A stretch of 64,000 nt of DNA. Source: Sclerotiophoma versabilis. Lineage: Eukaryota > Ascomycota > Dothideomycetes > Pleosporales > Didymellaceae. The position numbers were made by a program, and so were the translations under genes. Location: positions 2,108,001 to 2,172,000 of the forward strand of contig JAAROD010000093.1 in assembly GCA_012274445.1 (NCBI GenBank), given 5' to 3'. This document shows, one piece after another, positions 11,039 to 21,409 of the stretch (positions within the stretch are counted from its first letter, which is position 1; each line of letters begins with the position of its first letter). The notes under the pieces were generated by a model. The model did not search any database and was not told the DNA's origin. It saw nothing but the letters and a program-made list of their open reading frames with translations.

Positions 11039-13735
11039 TTAGGTGCTATGCCCATCAAGATCTGCGACCCAACGCGTCTCTTTGTCGAAGCTGTGTTGTT
11101 CCTCGCCCTTCAGATCACCCAGCCCGACTTCTCGCAAATCTCTGAGTACCTTGACGGCCTTACTGAAAGTCTCGTTCGACGCATAGCCTTCATCAGTCAA
11201 GACACCCTGTAATTCTTTCCAGAATTCCTGACTCTTGTTGAAAGACCCCGCCTCTTCGTAGTGTTGCTGTATCTCTGCTGAGAAATAGTACGGACATGGT
11301 TCGTTAGTACCAAAACGATCCCACTCGCTGCAACAATGGTCAGCCAGAAATCAATGGCAAACAGATCAACACACCTCTCAACGCGGATCAAACATTCTTC
11401 AAAGGGAAAGAGACAGTTGTCCCAGGTAGAGCCAACAAAAGCTTCTAATTGCTTAAGGGTCTGGCCATAGGGATGCCGCATCACCTTGTACATTAGAGGG
11501 TTCTTCTCCGCCATCAATGTTTCATACGTGTGAATTAATATAGACTGAGACACTTGGTATCTAAGCTTATCTTTTGTAGCATCGTCAAGTGCTTTGAAGT
11601 TTTCAGGGAGCTTCATCAACATGTCGATCCTATAGTCCAGAAGCAATGGGGGATTGGCTCCGATGAACACCGGGGTAGTCCAGGCTCCCTGCCAGTCGAT
11701 GATACATTCGTCCAGGAAGTCAAGGTATGCCAGCTGTTCTACATGCAAGAATCTGACCATTCACTGACATTACCTAAGGCGGCCTATCCTCCCATCTGCA
11801 CACTGAAAGTCGATCTAATCCTTGGGGTGCACAACATCATGCGCAAGAACAATCTAGGGGCATCTCTGCCATACGGAAGCATCGCCCTGTTCCTTGAACT
11901 GACCCACGACCGAGCGCAAGCGGGATGGAACGTCTTAGCGCTAACTAAGGTTGTACGCCAGATCCTGCATGACATTAAGCTGGTCAACAAATTCCCAACA
12001 ACAAATTGTCAATGGACGGCGTCTGATGAAGAGGACGAAAAGACAGCTGCACTTGTGGGCTTGATCTCTACGCTCCGAGACTTGTTCCGCGAGATCCAGG
12101 AGTACCTAAGTGAGGGAGCTAAGGCGATGCAAGAGCAGCATGGAGGAATGCAGAACTACAACTCAATTAATGATTTGATGCAGAAGATTAGTACTGTTGT
12201 AGACAAGACTACTCTTATGACACTAGAGGAGCAGGTTTTTGCTATCCACAGTGAACAAAAGGCAACTGTTCTTGTGCGCGGTGCCGAGTATGCGGGAAAG
12301 GGGGTGCAGTTGATTAATGCAGCCTTAGGCGGTGAGTAAGTCAGTACTGAGATAAATGATCAAGGCAAGGGCAAGGGCAAGGGCAGGGCATAGCTAAGGC
12401 TACCAACGTAGACATAGTCTAAATAGACTGCAAAAAGGGGTAGTGCTGCTTCTACTTACGTGCCTGACGTATTCTTCTTCTGACGTAATCTTCTTCTTTG
12501 GGCAAGGCTTGCTTTCGCTCGCCTGGACATGTATATATGGTCGATTCCTGTCGTCGGTAAGTTCATATCTGGTCTTTCTCGTCGATATAGATGTTACCGG
12601 CATGGAAGTCTGGGTGCCAAAGTCTGGGAGAGACGAGCTCTGGTTCTTTGGGAGTGATATACGGAACTGCAGATAGAAACTTTTGCAACAGAGCTGTGTG
12701 AGCCTCTGGAGAAGTCTGCTGTGGACTTATGTAATGCTATGGCGTTTTACTTGGTTCCTGTGGGTTCGCATAGGCGTTGATCCAGTTGATCTTACAGCGA
12801 GCAACAGACTTTAAGTATTCTGCAGAAGATGCCCCTACAATTGTTTTGAGTCTAAAATCCAAGTTCTATAGACACCTAAACACTTACAAGGACTATGATA
12901 TTGCATGTTACGGCGCTGTTCTTTCTAGAACTCTCTTCGAGTAGTGGGTCTAATTTAATAAGTTGATTTAACGTAACTAATAACATCTTGCGGACTAGTT
13001 ATGACAACAGCCGACTCGCACCCCACAATGCCACTATCATTAAAATACAATGATCCGAATCTGTCAGTGTGTGTGAGTTAAACCGGCCGCAAAATCTCTG
13101 TTGGAGCAAGTTGGATCCTACCTTTCAAAGGAGACTGAGAGTAGTTTTCTTCCCACGTCCACAAACTCACGAATGATGTCAGACTTTCTCCGCAGTGAAA
13201 GATCCTGCCAGACTTTATAGAGTTGAGAACCTCTCGCTTCTTCTGTGATAATATATTCTGCTTGGACAGGGTTTTGGTCAGTAGCACTCCAAGCAAGAAC
13301 TTTGGGGACAGGTATATTCAAAACAGTCCGGGCAAACTCCATAGTTGCCACTTCCGATGCAGTGGTGAGTACTTGTGGACCAGCATTAGGGTGTGGGACT
13401 TTTGCAATGACCTTTCGGCCGTCTTCCATCTCAAGGCAATATGCCTTGTTATAGTTGCCTTCGCCGATCTTCTTAAAAGATATACACTTGTTTGCACTAA
13501 CAGCTTGACAGGCCGCTTGCTGAAGACTGGGCACGTCAAAACGTCGATATCGGGCTTCCAGTTCCTCACGCTCATTCCATAGCCATCGTCCACTGGTGTA
13601 GCAGAACAAGGGGCTCATGTCAGATTGTGGATGGGAGGGCAATGCACGGCTACCCTCCAGAGTGTGTAGTAAGCGAAGGCAGCGTCGCTTTGCGATACTT
13701 GACACGCTTCGACCAAGCGTCATTGCTAGAAACAT
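11039..13735 (-). pseudogene. Kinase-like (aminoglycoside-phosphotransferase fold) gene, disrupted
   Basis: This minus-strand gene belongs to the large fungal APH/choline-kinase-like family (unknown small-molecule substrate). N-terminal part (13735-13122): LFCYTSGRWLWNEREELE, the nucleotide-binding IGEGNYNKAYCL and the ATP-lysine strand KVIAKVPHPNAGPQ. An intron follows, then FGSLYFND. The middle (~13060-12567) is frameshifted with a TAG at 12925-12927, but the catalytic loop WHPDFHAGNIYIDEKDQI is legible. About 850 bases later the gene resumes with the metal-binding IIDWQGAWTTPVFIGANPP (~11705), continues as intact sequence with an intron (11374-11328) and ends ...KETRWVADLDGHST at 11039. 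The insert therefore separates the catalytic HxD loop from the metal-binding Asp. Both ends are well preserved, so the break is probably recent. Not functional as a full kinase. Confidence 0.8.
11839..12339 (+). CDS. Hypothetical protein inside the segment that splits the kinase-like gene
   Basis: A 166-codon frame on the plus strand, antisense to the kinase-like gene and lying wholly in the ~11710-12566 segment foreign to that family. The visible protein starts MRKNNLGASLPYGSIALF and is rich in amphipathic helices (for example LVGLISTLRDLFREIQEYL and INDLMQKISTVVDKTTL), with no signal peptide or membrane helix. The frame is open upstream to 11554, but there it overlaps kinase codons antisense, so I start at the internal ATG. 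It ends GGE-stop where GGTGAGTAAG also looks like a 5' splice site, so it may be one exon of a longer gene. I do not recognise the family. Confidence 0.35.
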   Translation: MRKNNLGASLPYGSIALFLELTHDRAQAGWNVLALTKVVRQILHDIKLVNKFPTTNCQWTASDEEDEKTAALVGLISTLRDLFREIQEYLSEGAKAMQEQHGGMQNYNSINDLMQKISTVVDKTTLMTLEEQVFAIHSEQKATVLVRGAEYAGKGVQLINAALGGE

Positions 13736-14538
13736 TCAAGTAAAGGAGGCCGTGAGACTAAGTTGATGAGGTCAACAGCACACTAGACGTTGAGACACGC
13801 CGCCAAGCCTGCAGCCCTTGTGAACTTCCTTATTGGTTCACCTCATCACTACCTAGCGCTCCGCTAGAGATCTCTCGACTCTGACAAATGACACAGACAA
13901 AGATGGCGCGGAGGTTGAATAACAAACAGAAGCACGTAAGGTATGTAAAGGCGACGCAGCGAGAGCTTCAACAGCGTAGTGAAAAGATAGTTGCATTATG
14001 ATTCTGTTTAGGGCGAAAATAAAACTAGTCTAAGTTGTAAGTGTGTGACGATTTGATTGAGCACTCGTACAACAATGTTAGTATGCGAGATGCGCTAATT
14101 GACGAATTAGACAAGCTTATGTGATTGAGAATGGGTTAAGGCGTAGAGCGTGGCGACGAACCAGCGGGCAGGGCCGAGCGGGATGTAGGTAGAAGCCGCA
14201 AGCTCGCTTAGACATGTTAGCCGCCGCCGTCAGCACTTCACCGACAGCGGCTCCGGCTCCACCTCGCGGGACCCTCGGTGGCAGCCTCCAGAGCTCGCCC
14301 GCTCCGGTGCTATCGCCCACAACTGCATGCATCATGTGACTAAGATGGACGGGACGGGACAGGACAGGCAACAAGGCGCAGCACGCGCAGCGGGTCCCGC
14401 TTTGCTTATCGACTGAGCGCTGCTGCTGGTGCTGCCAGATTATTGCTTTCGTTGCTTACATTGTCGCTTCGCACTACCTTTCCCCTACGGACAGCCCCTA
14501 ACGAACAGCCTATATGAGCATTCTCCTAGTGAGCGAAC
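13736..14538. other. Intergenic between the kinase-like relic and the STAND gene
   Basis: Divergent intergenic region that must hold the promoters of both neighbours. No gene or clear TATA box identified. Confidence 0.5.
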
Positions 14539-17500
14539 ATGGTGCGCGAAGACACCAACGCCAGTGGGCTCACATTCTGGTCCGGCCAGCCGATGCCCGA
14601 CGCTCCCCCTGACATCGAGTAAGTGCGAGACGACCCAGAAGGCCTGAGTGCAGGCCCCGCTGACCGCGCGAAAGCATCGTTGCCGTACAGGGACTGGGCG
14701 CGCATCCGTTCTACACCTGGGTTAGGAAGGTCCCAGCCCAGCAGGACGCAAAGCAGAAGACAAAGGAGAAGACTGGACCGAAGAGGCTCAGCAGACTGTT
14801 TGGAAAGAAGAGCAAAGTGCTGGGCGACAACGGAGAACGCGAGACGAGGGAAGTCATGTGGCCGCGGGACCTCCTAGCGCCAGCGTTCAGCAACGCCCGG
14901 GTTGCTACGTACAGCTACGGGTCGGACTGGAGAAATCAGCAAGTGAACATAAGCCTGTGAGAGTGCGGGCAGCAGCTGCTGGAGGTGCTGCTTCAGCATC
15001 GGCAGAGCGCGAGTGTACGTGGCTGCGCACTGCACCTCCCACACGAGATAGACCGGCGACAGCCCTTTGTCTGACACGCACGACAGGAACGACGGAGGCC
15101 GCTTATCCTAATCGGCCACAGCCTTGGAGGGCTTGTCATTCAGCAGGTAAAGAGTGCAACGGCGACAGTGCACATAAGAACCGTTCATTGACTAAGGCCA
15201 GGCGCTTGCTATTGCTGTTCATAGACCCCGCTACACTGATCTTCGTCTCTCGGTCGCAGGCATCGTCTTCCTGGGCACGCCGTTCCAAGGCAGCAGCGAC
15301 GCGGCATACGCGCAGTGGCTGGCGAAGCTCATCCGGCTGCAGGAAGCCGAAGGCCACAGGTACACTCTGCTGAAGACGCTGCAGAAAGACAGTCCTGGTC
15401 TGCATGCGTTGTCAATCGACTTCTGGCGCAGCTACAGCGAGTATGACATGACGTGCTTCTACGAGGACAGGGAGGCCGAGTACGGGCCTTTCAGTCGACA
15501 GGTGTGTTAACAGCCTGCCGCTGTATCCTCTTCTGTCTACTAACCAAGGCCAGTTTGTGAGCACGCAGTCCGCTACGCTTGTCGGGCAGAAGCTGATATA
15601 CATGGACGCCGACCACTCTGGGCTAAACAAGTTCAGTGGCACAGATGACAGGAACTTCAGGCTGCTCCTACCAGAGCTACGCAGGATGGCTGAGAGCAGC
15701 AGGTCGGTGGTAGCGGAGCGGTATCGCAGCAAAGGTGAGCAGCTAGGCAGGTGCTTCGTTTATTGCCGCCAACAAGCTGACGGTCTGGCTTCATAGATGC
15801 TGGGACAGCCGGCAACGTGCACTGGGTGGTGCCGCGCACAGTCAACAGTCTGTTCACTGGGCGCGGCGAGGTGGTAGAGCGGGTGCAGAGCGCCCTGCGC
15901 AGCGATGGTCCAAGTGCGACAAAGCAAGAGCGAGTTGTCATCACTGGTATCGGGGGCATGGGCAAAAGTGAGGTGTGCCTCAAGGTCGCAGACCTGATGC
16001 GAGAAGAGTACGTTAGCCCTGCATGTTGTTGCTGTTAAGAGAGACAAGTGTTTTGCTAACAAGCAATAGCTTCTGGGGCGTGTTTTGGGTGGACGTAAGC
16101 AGCAACTTGACTGCCAAGAACGACTTCCTAGCTGTCGCGAAAGCGCTCGGGTCGCCTGCTGAGGGCGTAAACGAGGCGCTCCGAGCGCTCGCCAACACTA
16201 AGAAGCGATGGCTGCTGATTTTAGACAATGCCGATGAAGTTAACGTGGACTACCCCCGATACATACCATCTAGCGTGCAGGGCGCGATTATTATAACGTC
16301 GCGCAACCCGCAGTGCAGCCGGTACAGCACAGCGCCTGTAGAAGCGCTCGAGGGCCTGGACGCAGAGCACTCGACGCAGCTTCTGCTTAAGGCTGCTCGA
16401 GTGCCGGAAGAGGCTTGGCGGTCGTGCGAGACGCAGGCGCAGGCGCAGGACATTGTGCGTCTGCTGGGGTCGCACACACTTGCGCTGATCCAGGCTGGCG
16501 CGTACGTTGCCGAAGGGTACTGTCAGCTGAACCAATATCCCAAGAAGTATCAGCGGCAGCGCAAGCGGCTGCTTGAGCACCATCCAGAGCAGGAGCAGTC
16601 GCGGTATCGAGATGTATACGCTACGTTTGAAGCATCTGCAGATGCTCTCGAGCGTTCTGGCAGTCAAGAGGGACGGGATGCACTGGATCTACTTACAACA
16701 CTCTGTGTGCTGCACTCGGGTGTGCTTCCGCTTAAGGTGTTCAAAGATGCATGGCGAGGGGCTTGTCGCCTGCTCGAAGAGTTGTCTGCTGAGACAAACC
16801 ATGTGGACGAGACAGAGGAAATAGACAAGATGAATGACCTTGGGCAATGGCACATCTCACAGCTGCCTGGCTTTATCAACAGCTCGTCAGACAAGTGGGA
16901 CGACTACTATCTCAAGAAAGCTAGCGCCCGTCTTGTGTCGCTGTCGCTGGTGACGAGACATCCGCTGGGCGATGGCGGCGGCGGATTGTCAATGCATCCG
17001 CTGGCGCACGCGTGGGCGAAGGACCGGCTGGAGAAGGGGCAGCAGCGGCAGGCATGGACGACTGCAGGATGCGTGCTTGCTTTGTCGCGAGGGCAGACAG
17101 ACCTGTGGCAGGTGCGCGAGAGGGAGCTGCGGCTGCATATGCAGTCCTTTTTGTCGCCTAACGTGCAGACAATGTTCTCATATGGCCCGCAGGAGGCGGT
17201 GCTGGCCGTCTTGCTGGAGTGTGGCCGGGCATTGAACACGATGCGAGAGGACGTCAGACTTGAGCAACTGCTGGGCGGCATTTACCAAGTGCTGCACATC
17301 AGACCGTCCAAGCCATCAAGGGAGTACGTGCCGATATGGAAGCTAGCAGTCAGAAATCTGAGGCACATGGGTCACACAAGCGAGGCGGTGAAGCTGCTGG
17401 AGCACGTCCTCGAGGTAGAGAAGACTACAAACGAGAGTGAACCCTCTCGGCTGACATCGCAGAACTTGCTTGCCATTGCATACCAAGCCAATGGGCAGAC

Positions 17501-18128
17501 GAAAGAGGCAGTCGAGCTGCTGGAGCACGTTGTGGGTGTCCGCGAAACTACGCTGGACGAGAGCCACCCGGATCGGCTGACATCGCAGCACGCGCTTGCC
17601 ATTGCATACCGAGCCAACGCACAGGTGGAGGAGGCAATAGAGCTGCTGGAGCACGTTGTTGATATCCGGGAGACTACGCTGGACGAGAGTCATCCGGATC
17701 GGCTGGCATCGCAGCACGAGCTTGCCTGTGCATATGAGGCCAACGGGCAGGTGGAAGAGGCAATAGAGCTGCTGGAGCATGTCGTCGGTGTCCACGAGAC
17801 TACACTGGACGAGAGTCACCCGTCTCGGCTGGCATCGCAGCATGCGCTCGCCTGTGCATACGAGGCCAACGGGCAGGTGGAAGAGGCAATAGAGCTGCTG
17901 GAGCATGTTGTCGATGTCCGCGAGACTACGATGAACGAGAGTCACCCATCTCGACTGGCATCGCAGCACGAGCTTGCCATTGCGTACGGGAGCAACGGGC
18001 AGATCGAAGAGGCAGTGGAGCTGCTGGAGCATGTTACCAAGGTCAAAAGAGTAATTATGGCGGAGACTCATCCGTCTCGATTAGTGTCCGAGCATGCGTT
18101 GTTAGACTTTCAAAGATCCCTAGAATAG
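14539..18128 (+). CDS. STAND/NLR-like receptor: SesB-type esterase, NB-ARC, TPR repeats (one in-frame TGA)
   Basis: Seven exons (14539-14618, 14675-15014, 15087-15146, 15202-15501, 15554-15734, 15797-16007, 16070-18128) total 3231 nt, about 1076 residues. The N-terminal alpha/beta-hydrolase domain opens IVAVQGLGAHPFYTW and carries the nucleophile elbow ILIGHSLGGLVIQQ and VFLGTPFQGSSDAA; this is the SesB/DUF676-like esterase seen on fungal STAND proteins. NB-ARC follows: VVPRTVNSLFTGR, P-loop GIGGMGKSE, Walker B RWLLILDNAD, sensor GAIIITSRNP, and MHPLAHAWA. The C-terminus is five full and one partial 42-residue TPR units (HP.RL.SQH.LA.AY). STAND proteins of this type act in fungal self/non-self recognition and programmed cell death; the role here is inference. 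A TGA at 14958-14960 sits in frame in the esterase domain where CGA (Arg) would fit. Either the allele is null or this is a point error; everything else is intact. Confidence 0.85.
17373..18125 (+). repeat. Tandem 126-bp (42-aa) TPR-coding repeats
   Basis: Units start at 17373, 17499, 17625, 17751, 17877 and 18003 (the last truncated by the stop). Units three to five are nearly identical at both DNA and protein level (for example VEEAIELLEHVV and ESHPxRLASQH), while the first and last are diverged. Such internal homogeneity is known in fungal STAND ligand-binding domains, where repeats recombine and are reshuffled. Confidence 0.9.
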
Positions 18129-18232
18129 ACGACTGCAGTAAGCGTTCTCTCACTTTGCGCTTGTCTGGTTGTGGAAGTAACTCTGACGGTAAAGTATGAG
18201 GAGGCAGAGCACGAGGACTAGAGGCTACCTCA

Positions 18233-18400
18233 TGGGAATTAAAAACACCAGCTACTTTGAAGGAGATAGAGGCGCAATCAACGCTAGTTCGTGAGCGAAT
18301 ACGAAGGTGCAGAGAATCATCTATTTCTCCTCTGTTGCAAGCTGTTGATGCACTTGCAAAAGGCATACCTATTATAAGTCATAATTCAATGTTTCGTTAG
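18233..18400 (+). mobile_element. Remnant of a pogo/Tc1-type (DDE_1) transposase C-terminus
   Basis: A 55-codon frame ending in TAG reads WELKTPATLKEIEAQSTLVR, then ERIRRCRESSISPLLQAVDA, then LAKGIPIISHNS. Fungal pogo-like transposases end with just such a block: '(W)xLxTP.....ELE.Q...I...I..H..SSPSPL..ALDQL.KG...'. No DDE core or CENP-B domain is visible upstream, where the STAND gene ends, so this is only a tail fragment. Called from memory of the family pattern. Confidence 0.6.
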
Positions 18401-20296
18401 CGGACGGGCAGGCTGCTGTACGACAGATATGTCCAGTAACTGCTGTGTAAGCTTTTATAATACACCGCCTATCTTTTATTGCACTCTGTTCTTGAGCGGA
18501 GCTCGCTAGCCGGGGGATTTTTGATCATGCCCTGACTGGTTGGACCTTGAGGGAGCTCAATGAGGAACCCGGAATTGAAAACATGGTTTATAGAATTAGA
18601 TCGCCAATCTAGAACTTCGGACTCTACTATTCTATTGATAGAATGCTGCCAGTTTATGAGCGATGAAGCCTCACTGTAGCGGGAAAGAGCACGACGATGG
18701 GACCACCCGGGCTATAGTCTCGGTAAGAGTGATGCGTGGAGCCTTTGAATGCCGCAGTCTAACACTCATGTAAGGTGTGCTGGAAGAGCTGAACCTATCT
18801 TCTCCCGAAGGCGCACAGGTGCACAAATGTACCCTGTAGATCTGCTGCCTTTCACCAATAGCGGCAATAGGGCCATCATCCTTGCGATTTGATGATGGGT
18901 CTAGTGGTTTTTCAATCTGGCGTTAAAGGTATAGATGCAGGCCTTCGACATGCTGGCGCTTTTTACCGTGCGATGGTGCGGCCCCAAGAATAATTACAAG
19001 ATGGGCCGCATGAGCGTTGTCTTTCCTTCGGCTGCATCATTCTCATCAGTCAAGAGCAGAACAGACAGCGGAGCTACAGTGCATAGTCCAGGTACAAAGA
19101 GTTGCGTATGATAGGCTCCATTGGCTGGTCCCATGCTGTTTGATAACCTTGTTCGTCAATCTACCTATGAAGTCGTCGCTGCCAGGGACGTCCCATTTGG
19201 CCCTGAAATACTTGAGAAGGTTCATAGTATGCGTGTAAATCTCATCCCAAAACTCATACTCGAATGGCTGCCAACGAGACGATTTACTCGTCAATTAGGT
19301 CGCTAAGCCGCTATTGAGCTGCTGTAATTGAGTCATCAATACTGACTTCTGCAGCACCCACACCTCATCTAGTACGCCTCCATCGCCACATCCCCCATTT
19401 TTGCCGCCTTGCCGCGTCTACACTCATACTACCTCGCTACGCTCGCTTGCTCTTTTCATAGCAAAGTTGATGCGACCTTTTGGGTCCTGTACAGTACACC
19501 GACGCTCGGTTATCACCTTCGCCCACATCGCAATGCTATTTGGGTTAACTGGGTAATTGTTCTTCCAAGGGTGATACGAAGAGATCGATGGGGCAAACTT
19601 CTTGAAGTGATGGCTAGTCGTTACGGTACAGCATCTCAGCGGCGGACGTTGCGCTTCTTGTATCCACTGCATTTCATAGATTCGTCGCGTCTTCTTAGCC
19701 GGACTATACGCATACACGGTCAAGGCTCTTCTACTAGATCCTCGATTAGGATTAGCGTCATGAACCAAATAAGCTGATGTGTCACGTGAGATCAGCTATC
19801 TTTTCTGGGCGAGGTAATGGTGATTCACGTTTTCAATTACACCCTTCTATCAGGTTCATGCGCTTCAAAAGTCTGCTGAGTATGCTAAAAAAAAAAGCGC
19901 AATTAACGTTAGAGCAGGACAAAGCGGCAGCGCTTGTGGCACAATCATATTCAATAACTCAACAGTTTCAGATCCCAATTCTGATTCCGCGAACTGGGTT
20001 TCTGTTTAATAAGTCACAAGCCACTAACACGCTGTGCAACTATGTGGCTTTGATATTAAGAAGTGTTCAGTGTATTCAGAAATCACTATAGTAGTATTTA
20101 CCGAGAGTAACTTTTGTGATTTAGAACTTACTAAGATACATTAAAACAAAACCACCCCGCTGAACGAGGATTGGGATCCGTTATTGAGTGAGGGTCAATT
20201 CAGTGATTCTTTTGTGGAAAGGGCACAGTGGAACAAGTTCAAATTTTGTACAATGTATACGACAAACTGGGAAGAATCTTTATAGTAACAAGCGAC
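18401..20296. other. Gene-poor AT-leaning stretch with ORF debris
   Basis: Short frames on the minus strand at 19046-19294 (FEYEFWDEIYTHTMNLLKYF) and 19424-19768 look like protein but have no start or domain that I recognise; they may be relics. A run of ten A (about 19890) and repeated stops suggest non-coding, decayed sequence. Confidence 0.4.
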
Positions 20297-20404
20297 GGGC
20301 TCGTGGTTTAGTGGTATAATACTCCCTTAGCATCTCGCAGCTTCAATTGAAGCCTATCGAAATCCGACCTGGGAGTGGTCCGGGGTTCGATTCCCCGCGA
20401 GTCC
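20297..20404 (+). tRNA. tRNA-Ala (AGC) with a 37-nt intron
   Basis: The acceptor stem GGGCTCG (20297-20303) pairs with CGAGTCC (20398-20404, one G-T). The A-box-like D arm is TGGTTTAGTGGTATAATA, and the T arm CGGGG-TTCGATT-CCCCG contains the B box. The anticodon stem CTCCC (20322-20326) pairs with GGGAG (20371-20375). The loop gives anticodon AGC at 20329-20331, with an intron placed one base 3' of it (about 20333-20369), the usual position. Mature length is about 71 nt. Confidence 0.85.
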
Positions 20405-20410
20405 AAGATC

Positions 20411-20415
20411 TTTTT
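20411..20415 (+). terminator. RNA polymerase III T-run terminator of the tRNA
   Basis: Five T residues begin six bases after the tRNA 3' end, the expected Pol III stop. Confidence 0.6.
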
Positions 20416-20929
20416 GGCTCTTGCGCCGATATTAGTTGATTTTTGGTGTGTTGTGGGGTGGTGGGCAAGGTATGGGGTGATTTAAGCGGTTGTGGCCAAT
20501 CAACGTTTTTGGAACACCAAAATGCTAGAGGTTGACTTGAAACATAACGGAGCTCTAGGCCAATCCGTAGCGCTTTGTTTTTACTATGGATATTGTCTTT
20601 ATACATTTGTGGTATACTCACACTATGTCAAAGCCGGGGAAAGAGCGGCATGAAACTTGCAGCAACTTGCGCTTTTGTCCCCTTACAATCGCATTCCGGT
20701 CTCGGGTCACCAGAATAGCATTGAGACTTCGATGGTCCATGAACCAAGGCGTTGTGCGAAATGATTGAGCCATTTGTGCAGCCTGGCGTCAAGGGTCTCT
20801 TTCGTCCTCACTTGATGCTGGGACACACACATTGCTAAAATATTCCAGGATCAATACCACAAAAATCGTTGGTTGCGCTCTAAATTATAATTCCTCCTAT
20901 TTGGCTTCATCCACCATTACACGTTAGAT

Positions 20930-21409
20930 ATGACGTCTGCAACATTCTTTCCGACGCGCTGGCCGTCATCTATCTTTGCGCCGGGTTTGCACAATTTTGA
21001 AATCCACGCCGAACAAAGTTCACGCGCTTGTGGCTGGAGTGCGGCAAGAGCTGCACTGTGTCTTCAAGAATTGTATGGCCGCTTAGACTCAGAGGATGCA
21101 GATGTTCAACCCTTGTTCCACTACGATGGCAATGCTTATTGCCTGGGCAGAGGTTTTCCACTGCCATGCTTCCTTGACAAGATTGAGGCCAAATACAGGG
21201 ACATCACCGTGCTAGCATCGTGGTTTGACGAAGAGAAGGATGTCAACACGGTGATCTGCAACGGTCAATGTACAGAGGAGCTTGTTCCTGGGGACCAGAA
21301 CAGGGGGCTTGTGGCGCAGTTTGCATGGGCGTTCAGATGGAAGTTCACAAAATGCGAACGAACAAGGACAAGTAGAGAATATAACTGCTTGCTGTCAGAG
21401 GTGGACTAG
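20930..21409 (+). CDS. Hypothetical protein, 159 residues
   Basis: Single-exon frame from ATG 20930 to TAG 21409. The protein has ordinary globular composition (ACGWSAARAALCLQELYGRL, QPLFHYDGNAYCLGRG, ITVLASWFDEEKDVNTVICN), no signal peptide and no membrane helix. It contains seven Cys but no zinc-binding pattern that I recognise. No neighbouring gene gives context; the surroundings are transposon debris and a tRNA. It may be a lineage-specific gene or a fragment. I do not recognise a family. Confidence 0.4.
   Translation: MTSATFFPTRWPSSIFAPGLHNFEIHAEQSSRACGWSAARAALCLQELYGRLDSEDADVQPLFHYDGNAYCLGRGFPLPCFLDKIEAKYRDITVLASWFDEEKDVNTVICNGQCTEELVPGDQNRGLVAQFAWAFRWKFTKCERTRTSREYNCLLSEVD

Noticed and set aside
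17343..18071. 242-codon minus-strand ORF over the TPR repeats
   Set aside because: It is an antisense shadow; its apparent 42-residue repeats only mirror the sense-strand TPR repeats.
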